NCBI GenBank assembly: GCA_013115145.1
Contig: JAAPAO010000028.1
Span: forward strand, 21,335 to 85,334
From: Perkinsus chesapeaki
Taxonomy: Eukaryota > Perkinsozoa > Perkinsida > Perkinsidae
Direction: 5' to 3'
DNA length: 64,000 nt
Below are positions 33,652 to 45,503 of this stretch, in pieces. The notes below the pieces were generated by a model, which did not search any database, was not told the DNA's origin, and saw nothing but the letters and a program-made list of their open reading frames with translations. The translations under genes were made by a program, and so were the position numbers. Every line of letters starts with the position of its first letter. Within the stretch, counting starts at the first letter, position 1.

Positions 33652-36600
33652 ATGGATGAGACGTACCATCGAACCCCACTAGGGTTGCTTCGGCTCTGGA
33701 CGGAGGTGCCCTCCAGTATGCCTCAGGCCCCAGAGGGGATGCTTAAACTGCTGCTCAGCTGGATGGACCTACCGGACCCTACTCATCGTATTGCGTCTAT
33801 GGCATTTGCATTGTTAATGAGGATTAAGAAGGAGTTCCCCAATACACTTACATTTGATTGTTACCTATTGGCCGACTACCTGAGCATGGTCCCTAAAGCC
33901 AACCCTCAAACCCAAGCTTGCTTGTTCTTACTGAGACCGGAGACTCTACCTGTTACCGTACAGGCGCTACTCCTGGCATCAGAAGCCCAGCAACCAGCTG
34001 AAGATATGATGGCTTTGTGGGTGAAATTGATATCAGTACCAGCTATGCCCCCTCCTAAGTATGTCGTTAGTGGTGCGGTTAATATGGAACGATGGGGAAC
34101 AGCATATCCGATGTAAGCCATAGGGGTATTATTTTTAATACCATATTTCCGCTACATCGTGGCCCTTATCGGCGCGAACTGCGTTTATATAGAAGGAAAC
34201 AAGCTGCTTCTTATTATACTCGAGAAGAGTCGCTGAAGACGGGCTGCTGCTGCTGCTCTTATTTCGCTCTGTGCGAAATGTTTCTTATATAATAAGGATG
34301 TTAGTATTATTCCGCACCTCGATCATCTGCATTTTATGTTGGAGTCCTTATCATCATCTTTAATTTTAGATACTCCTTGGTCACCACTTACTTCCGTAGT
34401 GTTATTCGTCAATGTTATGCTGATAAGGCATCATCATCCATGAGTGATGGTGGTGCCGATTGGCGGGCGGTATGTGAATCTATGCTCCGTACATTATCAG
34501 CCAAGCTACATGATTCCACCACAGCAGTAGATGGTCTCAGACAACTCCTTATGATCCTCAAGCCTGCTGGGCCATTCAAGAATGGCGCCGGTCACGGCCA
34601 GGGGTCTATACTTTTGCACGGAGCCGTGGCCCAGATATTCGACGCGAGTCTATTGCCCTACTACGAGCGAATTCGCACCTTGTGGGAGTCTGGTCAGGTG
34701 GAGAGCCCCTCACCGTACGCCCTAACATTGATAGGAGAACTTATCGATCTCATCCGTCCGTATGTGGGCGACATGACTCCTTCATACACCAACGGCCAGA
34801 TCACAACAGCAGCTATGCTCGGCCTGCCGCCGGTTGCTGCTAAGATCACTTCGGGACCTGCTGGGATGAACAGTGCAGCTGCTGTAGCTGCGGTTCCTCC
34901 TCCTCCGATGCCTTCTGGTCCCCTGCCGACAACTAATTGGTTGCTGCCTGTGGTGGGGGACTTTGCTGCGGGGCCCCCAATTCAACAGCAGCAGCAAATA
35001 GTGCCGCAGGAACCACAAAAACAGGAGTTGGTGTATGTTACAGGAAGTAACGGTGAAACGGTTAAGTTCAGGAAGCATACAGTTGGCATACAGAACTACA
35101 ATAATACGTAAGCTACTAGTACGTATGGCATCATGAATGCCGTCTGAAGATTCTATTTACTTTGGCGGTCCTCACGCTTTCATTTTATAACACATTAACC
35201 GGACAAATAGCGCAGTTTAACCTTTCTGGGAGACTTCTCTATCCGAAAAGATCAACCGCTCTGAAGTTGAGTGGCGCCCTACCTAGGGAGGGCACATTCA
35301 TCTAGTAGCTTTCGTTGGCAATAATCACGAGCTTTCGGTGATGGCTGGAAAAACCAATGATCTAACCTTGTAGACATCCCGGTTTTTCGGAAGTTCTATA
35401 CGATGGTTCATTCGTCGTGTCATTTTTGACACATTGGATTGCATCGATTGTGTCGTCATACTTTTCTCTTCGAGCGTCGTCTTTGGTCTTATGTGATTTA
35501 GTCGATAATTGTCATTGTTATTATTATTTCCCTTGCTCAGATGCTACCTCGGAGTGTTCCTCCAAATGCTGTTCCTAACAGATGCATTCTGCTCCTCGGT
35601 ATACGGTTTCCAACTACAAGAGACGGATGACCTCAAAGGAGATGATTACGATGAAGGAAAGAAGATCTTGGATGGTCTCCGGCTCCTCTTTGCAAGGATG
35701 CTCCTGACACCATACGCCTATGTGGAGATATCCGACTTCATCAACATCCTCCCACCAAGCTTTAGAACAGGCCAAGAGCAGGATGCCACCGAGAGTGCTC
35801 GGTGGATCCTGGACAAATTGGGCGGGTAAGTGACGTTATCGTTGGTCGTATGCTCCATTGAATGGTCGGATACTCCCGTTACTCTTGCGCTCGCTCCGAG
35901 TCGGCATCGATGTCCCCACCGGAGCACCAGACGAAAATACCACCTTGTCGAGGTATGTGAAATGTATTCGAATTATAGGAATGTGTAGGGGAGTCATGGC
36001 GGTCTATGAAATGTACTAAGGCATGTCGTTGGCCGCCGGGAGCTCGGAAAGGACTTCACATTGACAAATATGTGTTCAACTTCCTCCTCCTTTTTAGGAC
36101 TCAGCAAAGGTTGGTAGGAGATATCTTCGGCCTCGAGTTGGTTCATAAGACCGAGTGCGAGACTTGCCATACAGTGTCAACGCGTTCTGAGAAATGTACA
36201 GATGTAGGGCTGAGCGTTCCGAGGGAGGCAGAGGCCCTGGTCATGGGGGGAACTCTGGACGTTAACGCCCTCATTAATATGTGGTTAGAGCCTGAGATGA
36301 TGAATGGTAACAATCAGTACAGTTGTGACAAATGTGGGTGCAAGAGAGATGCTAAGCGATGGGTCGAATTGAAGAGTCGGGCACCAACACATTTGATCCT
36401 CGTATTATACCGATTCTCCTTCGACATCGACAGCTGTGATTTCAAGAAGGAGAAAACTGTCGTCTACCCCAACATGGACGACCTCAACTTCGGTGGTGCA
36501 CAGTATGAATGTTATGGTTCAATTCTCCATAAAGGCGAGACCATCCAGAATGGGCATTACATCACAGTGGGGCGGAGGTCAGAGGCCACTCGGGGCAAGT

Positions 36601-36815
36601 GGCATGAATACAATGATTCGGAGGTAACCGCTATCAGTAAGGATGAAGTTAACCGCCTATTGAGTGGCCTGGAGAGGCCCAATACGAGTGCATATATGTT
36701 ATTCTATCACATGAAGGGCCCCAATGTCCCAAGAGGACCGATGCCTGTGATGGACCCTAAGATAACGGCCGAGGCTAGGGATATAGAGTCTAAGGCAGTT
36801 CACCTGAATGATTGA
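33652..36815 (+). CDS. Ubiquitin-specific protease (peptidase C19), large USP9/24/34-like type
   Basis: The exons are 33652-34112, 34370-35107, 35541-35825, a short one near 35903-35954 and 36098-36815. The first 400 residues are helical-repeat-like with a Pro/Gln-rich linker. The catalytic Cys box is split by an intron: exon 2 ends VGIQNYNNT and exon 3 begins CYLGVFLQMLFL; the usual N-L-G-N-T-C has become N-Y-N-N-T-C. A zinc ribbon (CETCHTVSTRSEKC.. CDKCGCK) and the His box GHYITVGRRSE.. HEYNDSEV.. AYMLFYHM follow. Predicted role: removing ubiquitin from proteins. The donor after exon 3 fits phase only if a GC donor two bases upstream of the GT is used. Confidence 0.9.
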
Positions 36816-37035
36816 TGATGATGATGATAGTGGCGCGCGCCCTGGTGATCGATTTGGTGATCGAGGTAGGTCGTCAGGGCAGCGTAACGAAGTTAGAAGC
36901 GAGTGTGGTTTTTGTATGATTATTTAAATTGAAAATACTGAGGTCACTAAGTTTCATTAATTGTTGGAAAATTGCGTTTACCAGGGATCGAACTCACGCC
37001 TGTCATCAGAGGCTGTTGCTGTTGTTGTTGTTGTG
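36816..37035. other. Intergenic region with tRNA-like box B
   Basis: Just upstream of the CstF-50 start, 36981-36998 contains an inverted box B (GGGATCGAACTC) and an intron-like 3' end (CTGTCATCAG) followed by a CTG/TTG microsatellite (37010-37032). This may be a 5' UTR intron. Confidence 0.4.
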
Positions 37036-39542
37036 ATGGCCTCTGCCACTTCTACCTTTCATCACCAGACAGGTGCCCCACCAGGTACGGGGCCTGGGGG
37101 GAAGAGGGCTCCTCAGGTGAGGCTCCATTTCAAAGCACAGAAATTGGGGTTCTATCGGTATGTAGTATCACAGCTATATGGAGATGGGCTCACTGACGAG
37201 GCAAAGTCCGTCGCCACCAGACTTAATCTAACGTTACCAGTGGAGCCAACAAACGAGGAGAATGATGACGGTGGCAACGCCGCCGGTGGAGACGGCACAG
37301 AGCTTGGTGGGGGGGCTATAGAGAAGGATTTCCTGTATGATGTGTATGCGGACAGCATTAGAAGGCAGGAGAAGGGCTTCGAGGCTGGCACCTGGAAGCC
37401 TATCAAATGCCGACCATATCCACCTTTATCAGCTCACGAGGAGCATCTAGATCTTAGAGTCAGCTACGATGAGCGATTACAAGGACAGTTGGAGGCGGAG
37501 GGAAGGGACCAACCGTTCAAGGAGAAGGAGCTGGATGAGATGGACTTGGATGATGACGATCTAGATGACGCTCCTAGAGGGGAGACTTATGAGGAGGATA
37601 TGATCACTGAGGAGGCTAAAAGGGTTACGAGACCAACGCCAGTGGTAAGTGATAGTTTTTGGTGGATACTACCCTATATTCAACATAGGAGGAAGAGGAT
37701 ATAGCGTTGTTGAGGGGGGACATGGCGATACTACTAGCGCCTAGTTGATACGTTGGTGGAGAATGAAATTTATAGAAATTACTGTCGGGCATTTTATGGA
37801 TGGCAAGTGGCTATATTGTAACTGAGGAGGGTCCATAGATATCCCAATACCTTTATAGCTCTTTAAAGCACTTTGAGGTCCTCCTCCTGCTGGTCCTCAC
37901 CTTAAGAGCATTCTTAGAGAGTATTTACCTCATTTGGAGCCCAGTAGGAAAACCTGCCTGTTATAGGTTCGCTTGAGGTTCACCACCCAGCACAAGAAGG
38001 AGGTCCGCTGCGTTGCCTTCAGTCCAGATGGGCGACTGTGTGCATCTGGTTCAACTGATACCTCTATTAAAGTGCTTGAGACTGCCAAGATGCGTATGCA
38101 TGCGGTAGCCGGTGGAGATGCGGCATTGATGAGAGGAGGAGAGAGAGATGATGGCCTAAGGCCAGTCGTCAGGACCTACTACGACCACGTCGGAACTGTC
38201 ACGAGTGTTTCATTTCATCCGAGGCAACCGATACTGTACTCGGGCAGCTACGACAAGTGAGCTTCTGCTGCTACTGCAGCTGGCCAGACGGTGCTGTTTT
38301 TATAAAGTGTTTCAGGACACTGAAGATATATGATTTGACCAAACCACACCAGAACAAGCGTGCTCAGCATAATGTTGTCGACGTAAGGAGGAGGAGCTGC
38401 TAGAAGGATGATGGCTCCTCTTTATTAACCTCATCATCAGATGTATCCTATTAATAAAGTGCAAGTCCATCCCTGTGGCGACTTTGTATATGTCGGCACG
38501 CTACACAGAGTCATCCGCCTGTACGACACGAGAACGCTGCAATGCTTTTCGGCCTATTATGGTGGAGCTTCTGGTATCGGCGGTGGAGGCGGCCAGCATC
38601 ATAATGGCAGCGTAAGTATCTTAAATTCTCCGTAGTGCGAAAGATACGCGTATCTTTGCAGGTTCTCGACATCGCATGTGCGAGCGATGGTAGCGTGTTC
38701 GCCTCTGCCGGCAGTGATGGTAGGCAGCGATGATAATTCCGTCACGCGCCACGAAATGTCTTAGGTCACGTGCATATCTGGGATGGTGTATCCAATCGTC
38801 TAATCAACAAACTCCATGGTGCACCGGGAAGCGGTGGATCGCTGATGAAGCCTCACTCGGGCCACCCAGTGTTCACAGTTCAATGGAGTCGTAATTGCCG
38901 ATACCTCCTTACTAGTGGAGGGGACCATAGAGCTCGACTGTGGGATATGAGGACTGGGAAGGAGCTGTTGGTCTATTCTGGAGCAACCACATCGACAGAC
39001 TGTTCTTTTATGACCGCCACTTTTGCTGGGAATGAACAGTAGCATGGCCGTCACCGCGCCGGGAAATTATTCTCTTTTGCAGATACATTGCAACGAGCTC
39101 TTCGAGGATCGGCGAATCTGATATGTGTCTGATAGACTCCCTAACAGGTGCTCATCATCATACCGCCTCCGCCACTGAGTTGTCCCGTTTGTGTTCACGT
39201 CTTGCGTCTTAGGGGAGGTTTTGGTTCCAGCAGTGGGAGGCCATTCCATCCCAGTCAGAGCTGTCGCCGCCTCTCCTGTTGATAAGACTATCATTACTGG
39301 TGAGTAACTGCTGCCGTTTCGCACTGTGAAGATTTGGTATCTTGTTGTTAGGTTGCGATGACAATAAAGTGAGGTTCTTTGATATTGTTAAAGGCACTAA
39401 GAATATGTACCGACGCATTTTGTACGCTTTCTGCCAGATGACATTGTGCTCAGATATGAGATGGAGGAGGAGGGCATCACAGGAATATCTCAGAGCCAAG
39501 CCGCTGCTGGCATGGAGATGGACGAGACTGGTGCAGCTGTGA
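37036..39542 (+). CDS. CSTF1: Cleavage stimulation factor subunit 1 (CstF-50), WD40 protein
   Basis: The exons are 37036-37644, 37967-38256, 38316-38382, 38441-38611, 38662-38719, 38765-39038, 39083-39147, 39213-39299 and from 39352. CstF-50 is the WD40 subunit of the mRNA 3'-end cleavage factor. The N-terminus (QKLGFYRYVVSQLYGDGL) matches the family dimerisation segment, then an acidic linker and WD repeats: TSIKVLETAKM, RTYYDHVGTVTSVSFHP, VRLYDTRTLQCF-type strand, VHIWDGVSNRLINKL, ARLWDMRTGKELLVYSGA and CDDNKVRFFDIV. The last is about where human CstF-50 ends. Beyond it, one frame stops at 39542, while another (39446-39621) encodes an acidic, Ala-rich stretch, so the C-terminus is unresolved. 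Three introns (38612-38661, 38720-38764, 39039-39082) carry cores shared with other genes. Confidence 0.92.
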
Positions 39543-40107
39543 TGCCATCCGAGCAGGGAGCAACCACTGCTGCTGCGGCGGCGGCGGCGAGGGGTAAGGG
39601 AACAAGGGCAATGCTGGGAGTGGTAAGTTCTTCATTGTTAGGGTTTGTTGAACACATCGGCACTTAGTGGATAACGTTTCATCCATATCCTTGTTTCGTT
39701 CATACCTATGCAATGCTGTGCGGGTGGAAAAACAAGAGTCACGCACCACGAAATTGTCAAGACGCTTTGTCTTATCCGGCCTTGATTTTTCTGATGTGAA
39801 TGCCAACGCCGAAGTGGAATTGTAAAAGATACGAAGATTGGTTATTGTATCGTTACGCCTTGGTTTCGAAACTGGCCTAACCAATGTACTCCACAGTGGT
39901 AAAGGGAGACTGTGCGCGCGTGCAAGAATCGGCGTCACCAGCTGACGTCACCGCGAAAAGGCTTCTCCTTCCACTCCTCCTTTCCTGCGCGCATTGAGCT
40001 AATGCTGTGATTGTCGCTGGGGGTTAGATAGTTGTGAAGATAACTGTGAAGAGCAGTGTGGATGTTATTAGTGTTTGGGGTGTAGGAATTAGTTCCAGTG
40101 ATTGTAG
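39543..40107. other. Region downstream of CstF-50
   Basis: This contains the end of an Ala/acid-rich alternative frame (to about 39621) followed by a donor-like GTAAGT, and another copy of the TCACGCACCACGAAAT core at 39739-39754. No separate gene is recognised. Confidence 0.4.
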
Positions 40108-40936
40108 ATGTCCTCGAGTTCTTCGTCCGGAACAACCAACGGAGGCCGAACATCTGGAACAACTGGATCAGCTGCTGACCGCTCCGCCTCGGCTCCACCA
40201 TTCTCAGGCATCACAGTTGCAGGAGATAGTGAGCCTATAACTCCAATCCAGAAACCCATCGGATTGCCTTCATGTTCAGATTCAGAGTTTTCCGAAAGAG
40301 CGTCAACTCTGGAGCATTCCTTTGTACACCGTCAAGTCCGCTCCGTGTCGACCCTAGAGCGGGATTCCGGGCACATTGCTGGTGGTGGTTTTGAGACATC
40401 CTCCCCAGGCGGTCGACGACCGTGGCATCGGCGAGCGAGGGAGATGCTGGCGGAAGCTGCTGCCCGAGCCGCCGAAGCAGCAGTTGCTAGCGAAAGGGAG
40501 AAAGTAGCTCTTTTCCTATTATAATTGTGGTGTGAAAGTATATTCATTTGTTCAGTTGCAACAAAGAGGATCGCCACCGGCGACATCGGCAGCAGCAGTG
40601 ACTGCCGCCGCCCTTGAGCAGAAACTTCGAGAGCAACCCGTGAGAGGCCTCAGGCCAGTACGCCCTGCTCCGGAGGTATCTTCTTCGAGCAGCACCCAAC
40701 GAGAAGCAGCAGCAGCCCCATTTATCAAAGCTGGGGCAAGCGCATCATCAACATCCAAGCAGCCGCCGAGCCGGAGCGGCGCTCAGGAGCACCCGCAGCA
40801 GAGGGTGCAAGTGACGCGTCTTAGGGAAGATGCTTTGCAGTTACTGATTGAGAAGGGTTATACCCCTACAGGTGATCCTGATGGAGGAATGTCCAAGATG
40901 ACTCCTGAAGAAATTGAGGGATTTATCCCTATTTGA
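40108..40936 (+). CDS. Unknown Ser/Ala-rich protein
   Basis: The exons are 40108-40503 and 40556-40936 (52-nt GT-AG intron, phase 0), giving 258 aa. The N-terminus is Ser/Thr/Gly-rich, a short helical segment (AREMLAEAAARAAEAAVASEREK) runs into the intron, and the C-terminus has VTRLREDALQLLIEKGYTP and MSKMTPEEIEGF. Another plausible exon in a different frame, about 41013-41230, encodes CLFCHERRPDG then RETHPDLPPEEMMKVIQDYKK and a stop. If spliced on, the true protein is longer and bears a CxxC. The family is not recognised. Confidence 0.55.
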
Positions 40937-41230
40937 GGGAGCCTCGGATCAATCCTTCACGAGAGCAATAAATGTGCTCCCTGTCTGTTTTATTCCAAGA
41001 ATAGGTGTCTTAGAGGCATCAGGTGCCTCTTCTGCCATGAAAGGAGGCCAGATGGACAGCAGCAGCACGAAGGCCTCTCCCGCGTTAAGCAGAGAATTCG
41101 TCCAAGCAAACGGACTCGGAATCTACTGCGTGCCGTCAGAGAGACACATCCCGATCTTCCTCCAGAAGAAATGATGAAAGTAATTCAAGATTATAAAAAA
41201 GATATTATTGGTCATCACAAGAAGCCATAG

Positions 41231-42086
41231 CCGTTCATCATTCTCACCATAAAGTCGGATGTATATCCTTTCATTTATTAATATCTTGAATAGTTCAACC
41301 GCTCTGCTGCTAGGCTTGGAATGCTTGCTGCTGCTATGCCTGGGAGAGGTATTGATAAGCTTCGTCTCTGAAGCCTCTCTGATATAAAGGCCCTGATGAT
41401 GATAGTAGTATAAGCAATGTGCATATATACTAGCTGCTTGGTCCTCGACGGTTCCGCTTATTATTTTTCAACATCTATATTAATTCATAGAGTTGTACCT
41501 TCTGTTGGGCGTATAATACCGTCCAGCCATTCGTTATTTATATATCCAAATGCACGTTGCCAAGTGCTCATCAAATAATAATAATGCTTTAGCAACATTT
41601 CAGTTTCTCTTCCTAATAGTCTACCTTGAGTTTGCCTATAGTCAATCATATACAATACAGAGTATCAGCAAATGTATTCAGCAGAAAACTCAGCGATAAC
41701 AGCAAGTGCAACGCAGACAGGCGGCGAAACTGCTTTTAACGTGTGAGTAACGGATACAAGAAATTACTGCTTTGAATTGAATATGATCCTTACGTTAACG
41801 ACACAAAAGAGTACCGTAGGCAACGGGTGAAGTACTTAGTTTGTCATGATGCATCCAAAGTAAAAACCATGATAGTTATGAACATAAACAGTGTGTGAAA
41901 AATGGGTTATTGGGAAGGTTAAAACTGTATCAAACGTCGACGAATCAAAACTTATACCGATTCATGGTACTAAATTCATCATGGTGTGAGCCGGCTGCGG
42001 AAAGAAATTTGTGGTTTAGCTATGGACAGCTGCTCCTTTTATAATAGAGATTCACAGTTCACTCAAACGCAACCCAGATACGAGGA
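41231..42086. other. No gene seen
   Basis: A convergent intergenic region between a plus-strand and a minus-strand gene, A/T-rich, with stops in all frames and no recognisable element. Confidence 0.6.
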
Positions 42087-42770
42087 TCATTTTTTGTGAT
42101 GCTTATGCTTTTTCTTCTTTTTCTTTTCAAGCTGTTTTTCTTCTTTATCGCTCACCTCGCCATCGCTCCACAGAAAGTCCCCCTGTCTTAGTGAATTGGG
42201 CCTAATAAAGAGCTGAATCTATCCGCCAAAAACCGGCTGCTGCTGCTGCTCACATCGCCACAACATCCCTCAGCGCTTGCATTTGTTTTTCACGTCGTAT
42301 CATTCGGTCGGCATATCTAGCCTGAGATAAAGTGCTGCGAGCTGGGCCATCATAGTCACCCACCTTCTCACGAGCGTGCCGTGCTCGCTCAGCTTCCCAA
42401 AATTCTTCTTCATTTGATCGGTGCTCTTTCACAGCATCTGTCTCGTGTTTCCTAAGTCGCTTGCGGGGCCCATCATCTGAAAACAGCACGCATGCGCTGG
42501 AACTCAGGGATATGCAACCTTACCGTGATGGTGTCTAGACGACACGCTGCTGGATTCCCTCTGCAGTCTACCGCCGGAGGGCGGCCGTCTCTCACTTTCA
42601 TCGAGCTTCCGCTTCTCCGCCCACATTGCCTGCTTCTCGAGGAAAACGTTGTGGGAGTGTGCCTGAATAATCGAAAAGGGAATAACACGAGCTAGAAGTG
42701 ATGAGCTCACCTGATCAAGCGCGTTCCTTACCAGCGACTTACCCTCCTCCCCAACAGGGCGTCGAGGCAT
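42087..42770 (-). CDS. Unknown charged nuclear-type protein, 168 aa
   Basis: The exons are 42770-42711, 42662-42524, 42476-42265 and 42182-42087, all phases closing. The protein starts MPRRPVGEEGKSLVRNALDQ, continues with AHSHNVFLEKQAMWAEKRK, a basic Ser-rich segment, a helical charged region (EEEFWEAERARHAREKVG) and ends with a lysine/histidine tail (KKKKKKHKHHKK). Composition suggests a nuclear RNA-processing protein, but I do not recognise the family. The last intron donor was chosen at GTTGTG because it keeps phase. Confidence 0.65.
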
Positions 42771-42960
42771 GAGAGGAAAACCCACCGCTACAAGGAGGAG
42801 TGCTTATCGTAGAAGGACTATTACGCACTAGCATCGTAATTCGACAGAAGGGAGACACAACCGATGCCCATGTCACATAAAGTGTTTCACCAAAGCCAGA
42901 CGGAAGGTGGGAGGCTAACTGAACGCTGCTTGAACTCCAGACGGTCGTTTGTGGAAGATA

Positions 42961-43489
42961 CTATTCACTATCGAGAATCTCGCTTTTCAACATTTCTTCA
43001 TCAACTTCGTCATCTTCAACATCTTTTCCATCTTTTAATTCTTCCTCTGCTCGCATTCCCCATGAACACCAAAGCTGCTCTTGCAGTACGGCTCTTGCGG
43101 CTGTCGGTTCTTTAACCAGTTGTTCTCTAACTGATGGGCATCGCAGTATTCGTATCATGTCCATGCTACTTGGGTACACCAAGAGATGGAAGAACGGCGC
43201 TGAGAGGGAGGGAAGCAAAATTAAAACACAACTGTGATGGTGATGATGCCTATCTCACCTTGTCGAAGATACTCCAAATACCTGAGGTAATTCAGAAACG
43301 CCTCATCCTCGAAGTAGCCCTCTGAGGCCAGCCACATCACATAGTCGAGGTTTAATAGGCACTGAATTCATGATAGTACAACGGAGGAGGCGGAGTCAGT
43401 CAGCTTGCCTGGGCAAACTCAGCATCGTTAAGTAGCCGTACGTGAGGTGGGGGAAGGAGAGCCTTGCCATCACCGACTGAAGATGGCAT
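42961..43489 (-). CDS. MED31: Mediator complex subunit 31 (MED31/Soh1)
   Basis: The exons are 43489-43409, 43361-43259 and 43199-42961, giving 140 aa from the Met at 43489. MED31 is a small subunit of the Mediator middle module linking regulators to RNA polymerase II. The family core is clear: LNDAEFAQ joined to CLLNLDYVMWLASEGYF, then EAFLNYLRYLEYLRQ joined to APFFHLLVYPSSMDMIRILRCP. The tail is acidic (EDDEVDEEML). The first intron (43408-43362) begins GC rather than GT, and the join restores the conserved F-x-Q-C-L-x-N motif exactly. The reading frame upstream of the Met is open and in phase with the neighbouring gene, so it may be the C-terminus of a larger protein. Confidence 0.92.
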
Positions 43490-45171
43490 CTCTCTAAAGT
43501 AAGTTGACTTTCCCTTCCCACTATACAACGGCAACAATACAGAGAACTCTAGAGACTTGTCATGATGATAATGAGGCTCGCAATGGTGAATTACTATTGA
43601 ATACATCCGGTGATGCAGGGAAGCATTCCCCAAGACAATCCTTTCTGTTACAGCAGTGCAGTCTAGACAGGGCACTTGGGGAACGCGTGGTATCATCATT
43701 CTTCCAAGGCAAAGGTCTCTGGTTCGAAACCTGGCTCCGGCTATTCTGCACTTCGGTGTCCTTTCTTCGCGACATAAGTAGCTTAACAACTGTTCTTGCT
43801 GTAGCAATTAGCCGCCACAGCATTGTTAGCCTTCGGCTTCCGTACAGCTTCAATAACACCGAGACTGTCCGTCTGAGCACATTGAAAAGCCACATCACGA
43901 TCGATGGTGCTCGTCGAGGCGCCATAGCAAAGAAATATGAACCGTGAAGTGAGAGTGGTGACAGCAGCTTTTCTATCACCCGGGAATCATCCAACTACCG
44001 CCAGACGGGGCGTCTAAAGAGCTCAACAGACAATATTAGAGACGGCAGGTCCAATTCGTCATTGCAGCAGCGACAGTAGCCTCGTTATATCGCCGAGGAT
44101 GCATTCAACAGTAATAGTGGAATCAGACTGTAGCTTTTCAATGGGCAGGCGATCGTGCAAACACATTGCTATTGACGCGAGCTCCTCGACAGATACCTGA
44201 AGTACCCGAGTCAGACAGGCAAGCAGAGCTTCATCGAATTAACGGGTGGCCCACTGGCTTCACTGGAAAGATGATCAACGTGTTATTGTCAGATCTAATC
44301 GATATAAACCTAGCGCGTAGTGCTTATCGGTTGATACCGTTGGTAGGGCGAAGGGCTCCAGAGGGCTGCCAAATGGAGGATGGATAGTATCAGCTTCGGG
44401 AAGAGGCGTATCACCACTGGTGCTGTCGGAGACCAACAAGGGCAGCATTATGCAACCTAAACACGAGAAGAACGCTTGCTGCCTGGATGCTACCAGACGC
44501 ACACAAGAATTTCAAGTAGATACTCCAAGTTGGTTTGTCTACGACATGCTACTGTCATATCCAAATGGACCGCACCGGACACTCTCCCATGCGTAAAGGT
44601 CCCAGTCATTAAAGTAGTTTGCTGAGATAATATAATGTTGGATATAAAACATACCCCACACCAGTATGGCACACGGCAGACAGTGGGTAGGCTAATGGGC
44701 CACAGTAGAGACGATGGTCTCACATGCCACTATTGCAGCCCTGACCGAGCTGTCGCCTTTAAACTCTTTATTAACATACAGGCAGCACATCACTTCACCA
44801 GCCTTATCGACAACAACCACGTTATCGGTGTTATTATTAATTAGCATTCCCTTCCCAAGGCGGGCCACTGCCGCTCGGAGCGTCGATGCCAGCATGCATG
44901 TCCTCCACTGAGGCCCATCGAATCGGTGGCTGCGCCCAAATCGGTGGTAAGTCAAAACGGCTCGGCACCACGGAAGCTTCGCATCGCGTTTTTGCGCCTC
45001 CCGAATGACCGGAGCAAGATCTTCAGAATGCAAAGCTAGTTGCCTATCAAGCTCGCTTAGGGTCAACTGGGCGGCCTTTTGCTTCAGAACACCCTCCAAA
45101 CGATCGCCAAATCGATCGTCACAAAACAGCCAAGCTATCATACCGCAGTCCTCGACTGAACACGTCGGCAT
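43490..45171 (-). CDS. Unknown protein running in frame into MED31
   Basis: It starts MPTCSVEDCGMIAWLFCDD at 45171. Exons I can phase: 45171 to about 44722, about 44637-44511, then shorter ones near 44470, 44345, 44225-44066 and 43965-43806. Segments include KLPWCRAVLTYHRFGRS, NNTDNVVVVDKAGEVMCCLY, VLQVSVEELASIAMCLHD and VIEAVRKPKANNAVAANC. An intron from about 43805 to 43655 contains a tRNA-like box B (GGTTTCGAACC on this strand). The following exon continues without a stop through HHCEPHYHHDKS into the MED31 start. The family is not recognised. Either an N-terminal extension of MED31 or a separate gene overlapping it. Confidence 0.5.
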
Positions 45172-45503
45172 TTCCACAAAGCGACAACTCCTTCCCCCCC
45201 ATACCACTCCTTCCCCAAATCAACAAAGCATCCTTCAGTTTAGTATTTTACACATACAGTGTGAGGAGGAACATAAGTGGCATGATGGCCCGCCGCCTCC
45301 ACCTGGCTCAGCTGTGAGCCGATGACCAGAGAAGGCGACGCAACCTTGCCAGAACTATAGTGAGGTTTATATAAGGAACAATAATAATAATGCTATCAAA
45401 TACCGCCCTATGTGTTGTTTAAAACATAGCCATCATACAATGACTTATAAATCGATCATCAGGGCGCGCGCTTTTGTCATGGTAATGGTATATTGAGGCG
45501 ACC

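Noticed and set aside
43966-44066. Two separate introns including one of 26 nt
   Set aside because: A single intron of about 100 nt gives the same phase and avoids an implausibly short intron.
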